DNA of 64,000 bases from Bdellovibrionaceae bacterium UBA2339 (lineage in GTDB: Bacteria; Bdellovibrionota; Bdellovibrionia; Bdellovibrionales; JAMPXM01), in contig DDUL01000036.1 in the NCBI GenBank assembly GCA_002344785.1, forward strand, positions 461 through 64,460, read 5' to 3'. The notes beneath the pieces were generated by a model, which saw nothing but the letters and a program-made list of their open reading frames with translations, did no database searches and was not told the origin of the DNA. Position 1 is the first letter of the stretch; the number at the start of each line of letters is the position of its first letter. This document shows positions 1 to 8,771 of the stretch, piece by piece. The translations under genes were made by a program, and so were the position numbers.

Positions 1-36
1 AATAAAATCAATCGACAATTGTCGATTGATTTTATT
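1..36. repeat. Perfect 36-bp palindrome at the window edge
   Basis: The first 36 bases are identical to their own reverse complement, with an AT-rich outer part and the centre GACAATTGTC. It lies downstream of the stop of the minus-strand M20 peptidase gene. It could be an operator for a dimeric regulator, a bidirectional terminator (the arms end in T/A-rich runs), or an assembly end created at a fold-back, because it starts exactly at base 1. Confidence 0.8.
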
Positions 37-156
37 CATGTGCAGTCCTTTGCGATCACAGTTCAGACGATGAAGTTCCGTCCGATGTTGGCCCCGCCTG
101 CCGCCGATTCCTTGTGGACGATTTCCATACAAACGCTGCTCGGCCGAGGCTTTGAT

Positions 157-1524
157 TTACTCGAGACAGGATCGGCGAATAACTTGTGCGTAAAACTCAG
201 AAGCTGCCTCGAGAGCATGCAGTTTCACATACTCGTTCGGAGTGTGGGAATTGCCGACGCCCTGCCCTGCCCCCCACACGATACAATCCATTCCAAAGCG
301 CGATAGAACATTGGCCTCATTGGCGACGGCCTGCGCCTTTGGCGTGGCGTCATATCCCATGTCGCTCAAAATCGCTCCCGCAAGTTTCACAATCTCTGAA
401 TCTGTCGACGTCCTAAAGGGGCGCTTGTAGTCCCCGATTCGGAAGACGCCGCCTCGCTGCGCACAAGCGTCGCGAAGAAGTTTCATCCAAGACTCATACT
501 CCGTCTCCGAAACTGTGGGGGGCAGTCGAACGCAGCCCTGCACTTTGACGTGATCTTCCAGCGTGCGAATCAAACCGATGTTCATCGTCGGTTCCGCTGG
601 ATCAAATTGCGCATCGGGAAACTGTGCGAAGCGAGACTCCACGCGACGAATCGCCCGCCGTAGATCGACAAGCTTTGAGGTCATCGAGTCTCGAAGCCCA
701 CCGGCGACATCAATTTCGATCACGGCGTGAGCTGGTACAGTGTTGAAGTTCACACCGCCTTCAATGCTCATGATGGCCACGCCTTCTGGCAACATCTCAA
801 GGGCCGCGAACATTTTTTCGATCGCACTCTCACCTTGGCCGGGTGATGACGAGTGCGCCGCTCGACCGGCGAACATGCGGCTTTGCGTGGAGGAGCTTTC
901 ATGCAAATCATGCTCAGCGCGAAAGCGCATTTCATCTTCGCTGAATGGCAACTCGATCTCGACGGACGCAAATCCCTTCCCCGCGACGATCAGCTGCATC
1001 TGCGTGGGCTCACCCACCACCGCCTGTCGCGCATTCACCAACTTCTTTCGCACCAGCTTCACCGCGCCCGGCATTCCCATTTCTTCGCCGTAAGAGCCCA
1101 CGAGTACGGGGCGGCGGCGCCAGCGCCCGCCTTCGCGAATCACGCGATCCAATGCGCGCAACTTGCAAAGAAAGTCGAGCTTCACATCAGCCGTTCCCAG
1201 TCCGTGAATTTCGTCTCCATCCGGACTGGGATAGATGCTGGCATTGAATGGATTGGCACCGGTCTTCCGCCACAATCCATAGGCCCCTGGATCGGGAGTG
1301 TCGAGATGCGTGAGGAGCAGCAGCTCTTCACCCACGCTAGTTTCAATGTTCGGTCGCACCAAAACATTCGCCTGATCGACACCAGCCCATCGATCTTCAT
1401 AAAGTTCAGCGCGTAGGCCCAGGCTTCGCGCCAATTGCGCCGCTTCCGAGGCGATCGCGACGGTGCCCGCCGCAGGCGAAGAATCGATGCCGATAAATCT
1501 TCGACTCGCCTCGAGAAAATCCAT
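157..1524 (-). CDS. M20-family metallopeptidase / deacylase (ArgE-DapE-CPG2 type)
   Basis: A 455-aa cytoplasmic protein. Visible M20 features are the first metal ligand region LLLLTHLDTPDPG (His-x-Asp), GLGTADVKLD with the bridging Asp, the catalytic/metal Glu pair in GSYGEEMGMPGA, and AVVGEPTQ, followed by a dimerisation-domain stretch and a C-terminal GNSHTPNE with the last metal His. Family members hydrolyse N-acyl amino acids or dipeptides with one or two zinc ions; the substrate cannot be assigned here. The ATG at 1524 has a GAAGG about 8 nt upstream and follows the aminotransferase stop by 23 nt, so the two are probably one operon. A role in amino-acid metabolism (deacetylation plus transamination) is inferred from this pairing only. 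Confidence 0.85.
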   Translation of the reverse strand: MDFLEASRRFIGIDSSPAAGTVAIASEAAQLARSLGLRAELYEDRWAGVDQANVLVRPNIETSVGEELLLLTHLDTPDPGAYGLWRKTGANPFNASIYPSPDGDEIHGLGTADVKLDFLCKLRALDRVIREGGRWRRRPVLVGSYGEEMGMPGAVKLVRKKLVNARQAVVGEPTQMQLIVAGKGFASVEIELPFSEDEMRFRAEHDLHESSSTQSRMFAGRAAHSSSPGQGESAIEKMFAALEMLPEGVAIMSIEGGVNFNTVPAHAVIEIDVAGGLRDSMTSKLVDLRRAIRRVESRFAQFPDAQFDPAEPTMNIGLIRTLEDHVKVQGCVRLPPTVSETEYESWMKLLRDACAQRGGVFRIGDYKRPFRTSTDSEIVKLAGAILSDMGYDATPKAQAVANEANVLSRFGMDCIVWGAGQGVGNSHTPNEYVKLHALEAASEFYAQVIRRSCLE

Positions 1525-1547
1525 GCCGCGCGCCTTCCCGCTTCAGA

Positions 1548-2954
1548 TTAGGAGTTGGCGTTCATCATCTCGTGCATCGATTTTTCAATGATGCTGCCGG
1601 CAACTTCGATGTCTTTTTCCGACATCACGGCCGGCACAAGGAAGCGAAGCCGATAAGGGTCGCGTCCGCATGAGAATGCGATCAAGCCGTTCTTGTAAAG
1701 CACCTGAAGGAGCTTGTTCACTTTATCCTTGCTGCCATCCAAAGGCGTGACCGCAATCATCAAACCCATGCCGCCGGCTTCTTGAAGCTGACCTTTGCAG
1801 GTGGTTTCGTTGAGTCGATTCAACATACCGACGAAGCCCTGATGGATCTTCGCGATGCGCCCTTCAGCGCCCAGAAATCCGCCTTGCGTGATCATCTCCA
1901 AGGACTCCATGCCCGCCGCCAGCGACGCGCTGGAACCTGAGAACGTCCCGGCCACCAGGCCAGGTTTTGGATTGTACTCTTCCGTGTAGAGCGTCGCGCC
2001 CGTCTGCAAAGTCTTCGCGACGGTGCAGAGGTCAATGTACTCACCAAGTCCCAGAGTCTCAAAAGCGAACAGCTCACCTGTGCGCATGAAGGTCTGCACT
2101 TCGTCGGCCCAGACGGCGATCTTCTGCTCACGACAGAAGTTCAAAATCGGCAAGAAGAACTCGCGCGGCGCAACTCGGTAGCCGCCCTCTCCCAACATGG
2201 GCTCAAAAACAAACGTCGCAATTCCTTGCGGAAACTTCGCCGCCAATTCCTTGAATTCACGCAATGAGTTCTCTGCGGAACGCGGGTCGCGCGCATCGTA
2301 CCACGAGATGCGATGCACTTCGCCGTAACTCGGCAATCCCTCCTTGTACGCGGGATTGTCCGTGACCTCGGCCATCATGGTGCTGCGGCCTGCGAACGCA
2401 TTCTTCATGGCGATCACGTGTTTCGCTGGCGAATGTTTTTGGCGTGCCATCTTGAGCGCATTTTCGTTCGCCATTGTTCCGCAGGTCGAAAACCAACAGT
2501 ACTTCAGTCGACTTCGACGCCCAGCTAAGTCGACGAGCATCTTGGAGAGCTTCACGTACTCGTGATTGGGCTCAAGATTCCCCTGCATCACCACATCTGA
2601 AAGTGCGCCGCGAATCGCGGCCGCCCGCAAACGCGGATGCGCGTGACCGAAGATGTGCACACCGATGCCGTTGATCAAATCCATCTTCACCGAGCCGTCC
2701 TCGACTTCCACGTAGGGGCCGAAGCCCGCGCCCGTGCCGATGAACTGATAGTTGAGCGGTCGACCTCGCGATCGTCCGGCTTCGTCAAAGACTTGCTTGC
2801 CATGATCCAACGCGCTGGCCAAAGGTTCACGCACCTGACCCAAGGCGCGCTCTTCTTCCGCAACAGCGGCAACTAAGTCGTCGACGAGTTTTTGAATTTT
2901 TGTTGAGGAGAGGATTCGGTGTCCCGCAAGTTCGCGGACAAATTCTGATTTCAC
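1548..2954 (-). CDS. Class III (PLP-dependent) aminotransferase
   Basis: A 468-aa enzyme of the ornithine/acetylornithine/lysine aminotransferase fold. Features in order: WFSTCGTMANENALKMAR (cofactor phosphate region), VFEPMLGEGGYR, the PLP ring-binding Asp in WADEVQTF, and the Schiff-base Lys in TVAKTLQTGATL, then GTFSGSSAS. The reading frame is open to 3158, but a GTG at 2954 preceded by GGCGGAGG at 4-5 nt is chosen; the upstream 68 codons look like translated leader with no family resemblance. It is transcribed ahead of the M20 peptidase gene. Family members move the omega- or epsilon-amino group of diamino acids to 2-oxoglutarate; the exact donor is unresolved. Confidence 0.85.
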   Translation of the reverse strand: MKSEFVRELAGHRILSSTKIQKLVDDLVAAVAEEERALGQVREPLASALDHGKQVFDEAGRSRGRPLNYQFIGTGAGFGPYVEVEDGSVKMDLINGIGVHIFGHAHPRLRAAAIRGALSDVVMQGNLEPNHEYVKLSKMLVDLAGRRSRLKYCWFSTCGTMANENALKMARQKHSPAKHVIAMKNAFAGRSTMMAEVTDNPAYKEGLPSYGEVHRISWYDARDPRSAENSLREFKELAAKFPQGIATFVFEPMLGEGGYRVAPREFFLPILNFCREQKIAVWADEVQTFMRTGELFAFETLGLGEYIDLCTVAKTLQTGATLYTEEYNPKPGLVAGTFSGSSASLAAGMESLEMITQGGFLGAEGRIAKIHQGFVGMLNRLNETTCKGQLQEAGGMGLMIAVTPLDGSKDKVNKLLQVLYKNGLIAFSCGRDPYRLRFLVPAVMSEKDIEVAGSIIEKSMHEMMNANS

Positions 2955-3011
2955 ATGGCCTCCGCCTAGCGTCCAAGCGCTTGAGCACCCGAGCCGAAAA
3001 ACCCGGCGAGC

Positions 3012-3137
3012 TGATCGAAACAGCTTACTCCCCTTCGTTGATCGCTTCAACTGATGGCCAGTCTTGTTTTCGGCCAGTTGATTCGAACAATTGATCCCCG
3101 CCCCATGATCCTCGCCAATTGATCCCCTCAAGTGATC
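3012..3137. repeat. Degenerate ~13.5-bp phased TGAT(C) array between divergent genes
   Basis: TGAT occurs at 3012, 3039, 3052, 3079, 3092, 3106, 3120 and 3133. The gaps are 27, 13, 27, 13, 14, 14 and 13, i.e. one or two units of 13-14 bp. Units resemble TTGATCCcCGCC. The array occupies most of the 322-bp gap between the aminotransferase start (2954, minus) and the TPR/SH3 gene start (3277, plus). It may be a decayed minisatellite or a set of phased binding sites; promoters for both genes must also lie in this gap. Confidence 0.55.
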
Positions 3138-3276
3138 TCGAAAGAAGTGGCCCCGCACCCCAACCGCTCACTCCATCGTCGAGCATGACAAGACGCGAGG
3201 GCTGGGTCCGTTCAGCCCATTGGCCCCGCCCGAGGAAGACATTGGCCTTCGTGTATTTCTTCATTATGCTGACTCT

Positions 3277-4218
3277 ATGCAGGCCAGCTCGACATCGCGC
3301 CGGAAATTTCGCTTGAGGCCACACCGCATCGTCGCCGCGATGATTTTAATTCTCACGCTGTGCCTTTTCGTCGACACCGGCTTCGCCCAACAGTCGCCAG
3401 AAACTTCCGCCACACCCCAAGCACCAGCCTCAACTTCGGTCGCGCTGCTTTCGACTTCCGAGATCTTCGCCGCGGGAGTCACCGCGCTCAAGGCTCGGCG
3501 TTATAGCGAAGCCCAGCAAGCGTTTGCCAGCGTCCTCAACGAGGAGCCTCGACATCCTGGCGCACTCCTCAACCTCGGATTGAGTTTTGATCCGCTTCAG
3601 AAAGACGTCGGACTCTTGCAGCTCGCAAAACCCTACGCCATATGGCAAGCCGGCCTCAGTTGGCATCCTCGCCACCCGCAAATTCTCGAGGCCTGGACGT
3701 GGGTCCGCGAACAGATTCAACAGCGAAGTCGAGCCCAACAAAGCACTTTCGATCTCGGTGAGACACTTCACGATCAAGTCTTCGTAAGCCTACCGCTCGG
3801 TGCCGCCACATTCGTCGCGATTCTCCTCGTCACAATTGGAGCCGGCCTCATCATGACCTTTATCGCGCGACGACGCCAAGCTCGCGAAAGCGAAAGCCCC
3901 GCGCCGCCTTGGCCTTGGGCCGCCGCCTTGATTCTGAGCCTGGGCTTGGTGATGTGCGCGCTGAGCTTCGGCGCCTGGGTGGATCGTCAAGTCACGCGCG
4001 CCGTGCTGATTGCGGAAATTGAGCTGCGCGCGGCGCCCGAACCGACAGCGCCCGAATTACTCAAACTCAACCCCGCCACTCGCGTGCAGGTGCTCGAGTC
4101 CAAAGGCGAATGGCGACGCGTAGCACTTCCAGGCGGCCGCGGCGGCTGGGTGCCCGCTGCCACGATTTTCTTAGCCGGAGATCCCGCACAAAAACTGCTC
4201 GCACCAACTCAGCCTTAA
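3277..4218 (+). CDS. Membrane protein with TPR and SH3-like domains (BatE-like architecture)
   Basis: The frame is open from 3220, but ATG 3277 gives a basic N-terminus followed by an export signal (MILILTLCLFVDTGFAQQ). After it comes a TPR-like segment (ALKARRYSEAQQAFASVLN, HPGALLNLGLSF), a transmembrane helix (LGAATFVAILLVTIGAGLIM), a short basic loop, a second helix (WPWAAALILSLGLVMCALSF), and a C-terminal bacterial SH3-like domain (LNPATRVQVLESKGEWRRV then GGWVPAATI). This order is that of BatE-type proteins of aerotolerance operons, but no other bat gene is nearby. It precedes bamD by 59 nt and is probably cotranscribed with it. 313 aa; no strong Shine-Dalgarno is visible, so the start is tentative. 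Confidence 0.6.
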   Translation: MQASSTSRRKFRLRPHRIVAAMILILTLCLFVDTGFAQQSPETSATPQAPASTSVALLSTSEIFAAGVTALKARRYSEAQQAFASVLNEEPRHPGALLNLGLSFDPLQKDVGLLQLAKPYAIWQAGLSWHPRHPQILEAWTWVREQIQQRSRAQQSTFDLGETLHDQVFVSLPLGAATFVAILLVTIGAGLIMTFIARRRQARESESPAPPWPWAAALILSLGLVMCALSFGAWVDRQVTRAVLIAEIELRAAPEPTAPELLKLNPATRVQVLESKGEWRRVALPGGRGGWVPAATIFLAGDPAQKLLAPTQP

Positions 4219-4277
4219 GCGGCGCGCGCGGCGCAGCGGGATTGACTTTCCCAGAGCTGCATCGAAGACTGCGAGTT

Positions 4278-5114
4278 ATGAAATTCTCGCGCGAACTCAA
4301 GAGCTTGAGGGCTGCGTCCACGGCGACGAGCACATTCTCCACAATCATCGCAAACGATGCGCTTCGCTCGGCTCGCGCCCTCGCCTTTGGCCTCAGTTTT
4401 TGCCTGCTGATTTTGAGCGCCTGCTCCAGCAATGAGAAGTTCGACACCAACACGCCGGAAGGTCTGTTCAAGCTCGCGGAAGAGTACGAGAAGGACGAGC
4501 GTTACGAAGACGCCGTCATGAAGTTCTCTGAAGTGAAGAACAAGCACCCCTACTCTCGGTTCGCCACGGAAGCCGAACTTCGCGTGGCCGACGTGCAATT
4601 CAAGCGCGAATCCTACATTGAGGCTCAGCACGCCTACCAAACCTTCAAAGAGCTTCACCCTAAGCATTCGCGCATCGACTACGTCACGTTTCGCTTGGGG
4701 CTCTCTTACTTCAACCAACTTCCGCCGACGATTGATCGCGACCTGAGCCTCGCCGACAAAGCCATTTTGTATTTCGACGAATTGACGGCGTCGTTTCCGA
4801 AGTCTGAGTTCGTCAAGGAAGCGCAAGAGAAGAAACTCGCCGCGATCAAAATGCTCGGCGACAAAGAGCTCTACATCGCGCAGTTTTATTTCAAGAAGAA
4901 GCAGTACGATTCCGCCCTAGGCCGCTATGAGGGCCTGCTGCGCAATTACCCGCGCTACGAACAAGGCGCACTGGCGCTCTTGGGTGCCGCACAAAGCGCA
5001 CATCACGCGGGCGAAATGGAAAAAAAGCAGAGATTTCTTCGCGCCCTTTACGCCCAACACCCGAGCAGTGATGAAGCCGGCCGAGCCCGCGCTGAATTCG
5101 GCTCCGAGCCTTGA
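4278..5114 (+). CDS. bamD: Outer membrane assembly lipoprotein BamD (YfiO)
   Basis: A 278-aa lipoprotein with five TPR-like helical pairs. ATG 4278 is preferred over the longer frame from 4110 because it places a signal peptide directly before a lipobox, LILSAC, with lipidated Cys. The mature part begins NTPEGLFKLAEEYEKDERY, continues AVMKFSEVKNKHPYS, and contains FRLGLSYFNQLPPTIDRD, a BamD hallmark segment. BamD is the essential lipoprotein partner of the BamA barrel that folds proteins into the outer membrane, so its presence supports a diderm host. Its end overlaps the beginning of the open frame of the next TPR gene, whose real start is 15 nt further on. Confidence 0.9.
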   Translation: MKFSRELKSLRAASTATSTFSTIIANDALRSARALAFGLSFCLLILSACSSNEKFDTNTPEGLFKLAEEYEKDERYEDAVMKFSEVKNKHPYSRFATEAELRVADVQFKRESYIEAQHAYQTFKELHPKHSRIDYVTFRLGLSYFNQLPPTIDRDLSLADKAILYFDELTASFPKSEFVKEAQEKKLAAIKMLGDKELYIAQFYFKKKQYDSALGRYEGLLRNYPRYEQGALALLGAAQSAHHAGEMEKKQRFLRALYAQHPSSDEAGRARAEFGSEP

Positions 5115-5128
5115 TCACAGGAAGGCCC

Positions 5129-5872
5129 ATGGACGAAAGAACACGACTCGATTTGCTCGAAACCGCACGCACTTACTTCCGAGAAGGCCGCATGGATCGT
5201 TGCGAGAGCATTCTCCAGCAGCTGCTCGCTCTGCCGCAAGACGAGACCCCCAAAGTCGAACACGCCGAGATGTGGCACATGTTGGCGGTGATTTCCTATG
5301 ACCGGGGCAAGTTTTCACGCGCGATCAAGACCTTCCGCCGCGCCCTCGAGATCGATCCGACCTACACCGACGCAAGCCTCGGACTTTCGATTTTGCTCAA
5401 CGACATCGGCCGCTATGAAGAAGGCCGCCAAGTCTTCCTCGATGCCGAGGCCGCCCTCGCCAAAAAGAATTTCGACGAAGATCACGTGCTCAAAGAGCGC
5501 CTCGCAGCCAAACACGAAGAGCTTGCCGATCTCTATCTGACCCACAACAAGTGGGACGATGCGATTGAGCAGCTCAAGCTCGCTCTCGAGATCTTTCCCA
5601 AGCGTGTCGACTTTCGTCTGAAACGCGTCGAAGCCCTCGAACGAAAGGGCGAGATCGGCACGGCTTTCCGAGAGATCCGGCAAATCGTCCAGGAGAACTC
5701 GCAACATCACGAGGCTCGATTGAAGTTCGGTTTGATGCTCTTCAAGGCAAAAAGAGTCGCCGACGCCATCGACCAGTGGGAGACTATTCTCCTACGTGAT
5801 CCGGATCATCCCGGCGCGCGCGATTGCATCCGTCGAGCGCGCGAAGCCGAAGAAAGTCTCAGCGAACTCTAA
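5129..5872 (+). CDS. Cytoplasmic TPR-repeat protein
   Basis: A 247-aa soluble protein without signal peptide. ATG 5129 has AGGAAGG 4-5 nt upstream and is preferred over the in-frame start at 5111. Several TPR units are visible: AVISYDRGKFSRAIKTFRRA with LEIDPTYTDASLGLSILL, ADLYLTHNKWDDAIEQLKLA with LEIFPKRVDFRLKRVEAL, and KFGLMLFKAKRVADAIDQWE with ILLRDPDHPGA. TPR arrays are protein-interaction scaffolds. It lies between bamD and hpt with short gaps, so it is likely cotranscribed; no specific partner can be named. Confidence 0.8.
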   Translation: MDERTRLDLLETARTYFREGRMDRCESILQQLLALPQDETPKVEHAEMWHMLAVISYDRGKFSRAIKTFRRALEIDPTYTDASLGLSILLNDIGRYEEGRQVFLDAEAALAKKNFDEDHVLKERLAAKHEELADLYLTHNKWDDAIEQLKLALEIFPKRVDFRLKRVEALERKGEIGTAFREIRQIVQENSQHHEARLKFGLMLFKAKRVADAIDQWETILLRDPDHPGARDCIRRAREAEESLSEL

Positions 5873-5889
5873 GTTCAGGAGCCCGCCGC

Positions 5890-6513
5890 ATGGCCAAACC
5901 GAGCCCCAAGTCAAAATCCACAAAGTCGACGACGGAAACCACACGCGCCCAAACTCCAGGCCAAAGCTCAGGCCGACCCTCAGCCAACCGTGGCCGAGGC
6001 CAAATGCGCGACGCCATGACGCCCTTTCTCACCGCACCTGAAATCGCCGCGCTCACATCAAAACTCGCGCAGCAGCTGATGCAAGACTATCGCGGTAAAG
6101 ATCTGATCCTGATTTGCCCGCTGAAGGGCTCATGCATTTTCATGTCGGACCTGATGCGGCAACTCGACATGCCTGTGCAAGTCGACTTCGTGCAAGTCAG
6201 CGCCATCGAGCGCGGTGGCACGATCCGAATTCTCAAGGACATTTCAATGAACATCGCCGGCAAGCATGTGGTGATCGTCGAAGAGATCATCGACACCGGA
6301 CGAACTCTGTCGTTTTTGAAGACTCGTTTGCTGGCTTCATCGCCCGCGAGCCTTCGAATCCTCACACTGCTCGATAAGCCCGCGCGCCGTGAACTACCGC
6401 TCCAGCCCGACTACGTTGGGCAAACCATCGAAGATCGCTATCTCGTTGGCTACGGCATGGATACGGAAGAAGTTGGCCGCAACTACGGCGAGATTTACTT
6501 CTTCAAACAATAG
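5890..6513 (+). CDS. hpt: Hypoxanthine phosphoribosyltransferase with basic N-terminal extension
   Basis: 207 aa. The type I phosphoribosyltransferase core has the PPi loop CPLKGSCIFMSDLMR, the flexible-loop region FVQVSAIERGGTIRI, and the PRPP motif VVIVEEIIDTGRTL, then LLDKPARRE and GYGMDTEEVGRNYGEIY. It salvages hypoxanthine or guanine to IMP/GMP. ATG 5890 has AGGAG about 9 nt upstream; this leaves about 40 residues of Lys/Ser/Thr/Arg-rich low-complexity sequence before the conserved region (at MTPFLTAPEI), which most Hpt enzymes lack. An internal ATG at 6004 has no Shine-Dalgarno. It is the last gene of the plus-strand cluster and converges on a lipoprotein gene. Confidence 0.9.
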   Translation: MAKPSPKSKSTKSTTETTRAQTPGQSSGRPSANRGRGQMRDAMTPFLTAPEIAALTSKLAQQLMQDYRGKDLILICPLKGSCIFMSDLMRQLDMPVQVDFVQVSAIERGGTIRILKDISMNIAGKHVVIVEEIIDTGRTLSFLKTRLLASSPASLRILTLLDKPARRELPLQPDYVGQTIEDRYLVGYGMDTEEVGRNYGEIYFFKQ

Positions 6514-6551
6514 GCCCGAGGCCGATCGCAGTCGGTGTGCTCGGAACGAAC

Positions 6552-7472
6552 TCAACGTCGGCTGAGTCGCCCCTCAAGCTTCATTTGTCCTGTACGGAGA
6601 ACTCGGCCTTCGGCGCTGAGGATGCGAATTTCACCAGCGAAACGAGCGCGTCCCAAAAAGTCCGCCTGACGCTCCAGTGTGATGTTCCAGATCGATCCCG
6701 TCGCGCGATTCTGTTCATCCAACTCCGGCACACTGAAACGCAATACGCGCAACTCCGGTCTCCAGATCACTTGCCGAACTTGGCCATGTGTCGCCGATGA
6801 TGCGCCCGGCATCGACGACTGCGCGTTGCCTTTGCGACGGAAGTCCTTCAGCAAAACCTCGCTGGCGCGCTCACTTGAGATCAACAACATCGAATCTTTA
6901 GGCGTCATCGACAACAGGTTCTCCACGCGCTGCGGATAACCCGGATCGATCGCTTTATAGATGGCGCCGATCAACTTCGGTTGCTCTTGGCTGGCAAGAC
7001 GGTCGACCTCGCGAACAATTTGGCGCCGCTGATCTTGGTTTTGTTTGCAAGACTCCGGCGCGTCGGCCTTCCACTCCGCGACCCACTCCACAAATTCCGG
7101 ATCCTCATCGGCGGCGAGCACGGCGTGCTTCTTCACACACTCTTCCGTCGCGAACTGGGTCTCCAGAGCCTCTTTGTCTTTTCCCAATTTCGCGATCGCC
7201 ATCGTCAAGTGATCGACGATCGCCGAATTGCGATGCACCAATGCGATCACCGATGCGAGCTCATCTTCGCCCACCGCAGGCCACAAGAACATCGTCGCCG
7301 ACTCGATCTTGAAAGTCCCTTCTTCGAGGGCAAAGCCGCTGACGCCACCACTAAAAGTGGGTGGGACATTCACAACATCTCGTTGCCCGGCGGAACATGA
7401 GATCAACGTCAACGCAACGAAAGCCGTCGCGATCATCTGACTCCATACCTTGAACTTCTCTGAACGTCGCAT
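6552..7472 (-). CDS. Predicted lipoprotein of unknown function
   Basis: 306 aa. The start is set at ATG 7472, which has GGAG 7 nt upstream and gives a signal peptide ending in the lipobox LISC. The frame continues upstream to 7679, but that part overlaps the barrel gene. The mature protein is alpha-helical and charged in the middle (HLTMAIAKLGKDKEALETQF, ATEECVKKH) and ends in a beta-rich half with WNITLERQADFLGRARF and GEIRILSAEGRVLRTGQMKL. No family was recognised. It starts 14 nt after the stop of the outer-membrane barrel gene, so it is the third gene of a secreted trio and may act with the barrel at the outer membrane. Confidence 0.7.
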   Translation of the reverse strand: MRRSEKFKVWSQMIATAFVALTLISCSAGQRDVVNVPPTFSGGVSGFALEEGTFKIESATMFLWPAVGEDELASVIALVHRNSAIVDHLTMAIAKLGKDKEALETQFATEECVKKHAVLAADEDPEFVEWVAEWKADAPESCKQNQDQRRQIVREVDRLASQEQPKLIGAIYKAIDPGYPQRVENLLSMTPKDSMLLISSERASEVLLKDFRRKGNAQSSMPGASSATHGQVRQVIWRPELRVLRFSVPELDEQNRATGSIWNITLERQADFLGRARFAGEIRILSAEGRVLRTGQMKLEGRLSRR

Positions 7473-7486
7473 TTGCATTCTCCGAA

Positions 7487-8734
7487 TCAAAAGTAGAGAG
7501 CCAATTCCCAAGCCAGCAAATCCACTTTGCCGGTGTTTCGGCCACCCAGCGTGCTGGCCAAAGACAATGTGGTCTCCAAGGGAATCAGAAATTGACCCGC
7601 GCGAAACGCAGGAATTGTCGAGTAGGTGACGCCAGCTTGGGCGGATTGAAGCTCTTGTTCTGTGTCCGTCGACATCCACTCATAGCGTTCGGCCTCGTAC
7701 GCGGAGCCGCGATAGACATCTGGACCCTTGTACTGCAGCGAATACTGCAAGCCGATGCTCCACGCATCGACCGGCTGATACTTCACGCCCGCCGACGAGC
7801 TAAGCATGTCGCCCAGCTTTTCCGTTACGCGCGTGTCCACATCCGGCGTCAGAGTCTCATTGCGACGGAATGGAATTCGCTTCGACTTCTCACTCGCCAT
7901 TTGGTGCATGTACCCCGCCGAAGCGATGCTCGACCATCGCGGCGAAATTCTCCACTCCGCCGTCGTCGACACACCCACGTCCCACTGGCCGTCGCCGGGC
8001 GCGACATCGACGACTTTGTTCGGATCTGAAATGCGACCTGTGGGCGCCACCACTCTTGCGGCCATCACCCACGCGACATCATCGTCTTTGTGCAACAGAT
8101 GTTTCACGCCAAGAGAAACATCGCCGATCTCTTGGTTTTGCTGATCCGCCAAGGGCGCGTAGTTGTAGCCCGCGACTTTCGTGGCGACCACGTTGTGAAG
8201 GCGCTCCTGGAAAGACATTTTCTTGGCGTGCTGACCTTCTTTCGAAAGTCCATCGAGCAAAGTTTGAAAATCAGAATTCGATCGCCAGCCGGTCGACACA
8301 TTCACTTGCGTGTAGACCACCGGCACGATCGCCGCGAGCGTCCATCGCTCGCTGAGACCATAGGCGAGCACCGGCACTGTCGCGGTCGCACGCGCGTTGA
8401 CTTGGCCTTCGGCCTCGCCCACTTCCTGAGTGACGCCGATACTCTTGGCCTGCAAGTAGCCTTTAAGTTGCGCGCGATCCGAAGCCTCAGCTTCGGCCTC
8501 GATCAAGTCTTGAAAGTTCACGGCCTTGTTGAAGCCCGAGGCCAAAGCGCGATATCCGCCGTGGCCGTCCCACTTGCGCTCAATTTCCGTCGTGTAACCC
8601 AACACGCGCACCGAACGAACTCCGGCCGGCAACATGCCCGCCGAGTCGAATGTAAAAGGCGCGCTGAGACTTCCCGCCGAAGCAAGCGGCGCCGCCAAGA
8701 GCGCCGTTCCCAAACTCAGAGCCAAATGTTTCAT
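7487..8734 (-). CDS. Outer-membrane beta-barrel protein
   Basis: 415 aa with a clear signal peptide (MKHLALSLGTALLAAPLASA, cleavage after ASA). The mature part is built of alternating amphipathic strands (ATATVPVLAYGLSERWTLAA, VWVMAARVVAPTGRI-like, WSSIASAGYMHQM) and ends in an aromatic, LLAWELALYF, the usual recognition signal for the BAM machinery. It resembles transporter/FadL-like or unassigned outer-membrane barrels; substrate unknown. The gene is 37 nt downstream of the TPR protein and 14 nt upstream of the lipoprotein gene, consistent with an operon coding for one outer-membrane assembly. Confidence 0.75.
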   Translation of the reverse strand: MKHLALSLGTALLAAPLASAGSLSAPFTFDSAGMLPAGVRSVRVLGYTTEIERKWDGHGGYRALASGFNKAVNFQDLIEAEAEASDRAQLKGYLQAKSIGVTQEVGEAEGQVNARATATVPVLAYGLSERWTLAAIVPVVYTQVNVSTGWRSNSDFQTLLDGLSKEGQHAKKMSFQERLHNVVATKVAGYNYAPLADQQNQEIGDVSLGVKHLLHKDDDVAWVMAARVVAPTGRISDPNKVVDVAPGDGQWDVGVSTTAEWRISPRWSSIASAGYMHQMASEKSKRIPFRRNETLTPDVDTRVTEKLGDMLSSSAGVKYQPVDAWSIGLQYSLQYKGPDVYRGSAYEAERYEWMSTDTEQELQSAQAGVTYSTIPAFRAGQFLIPLETTLSLASTLGGRNTGKVDLLAWELALYF

Positions 8735-8771
8735 CCCAGACCTCCGTGCAACAATGCCGTGTCGGACTCAA

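Noticed and set aside
2955..3158. Extension of the aminotransferase frame by 68 codons
   Set aside because: The residues show no family match and the GTG at 2954 has a good Shine-Dalgarno.
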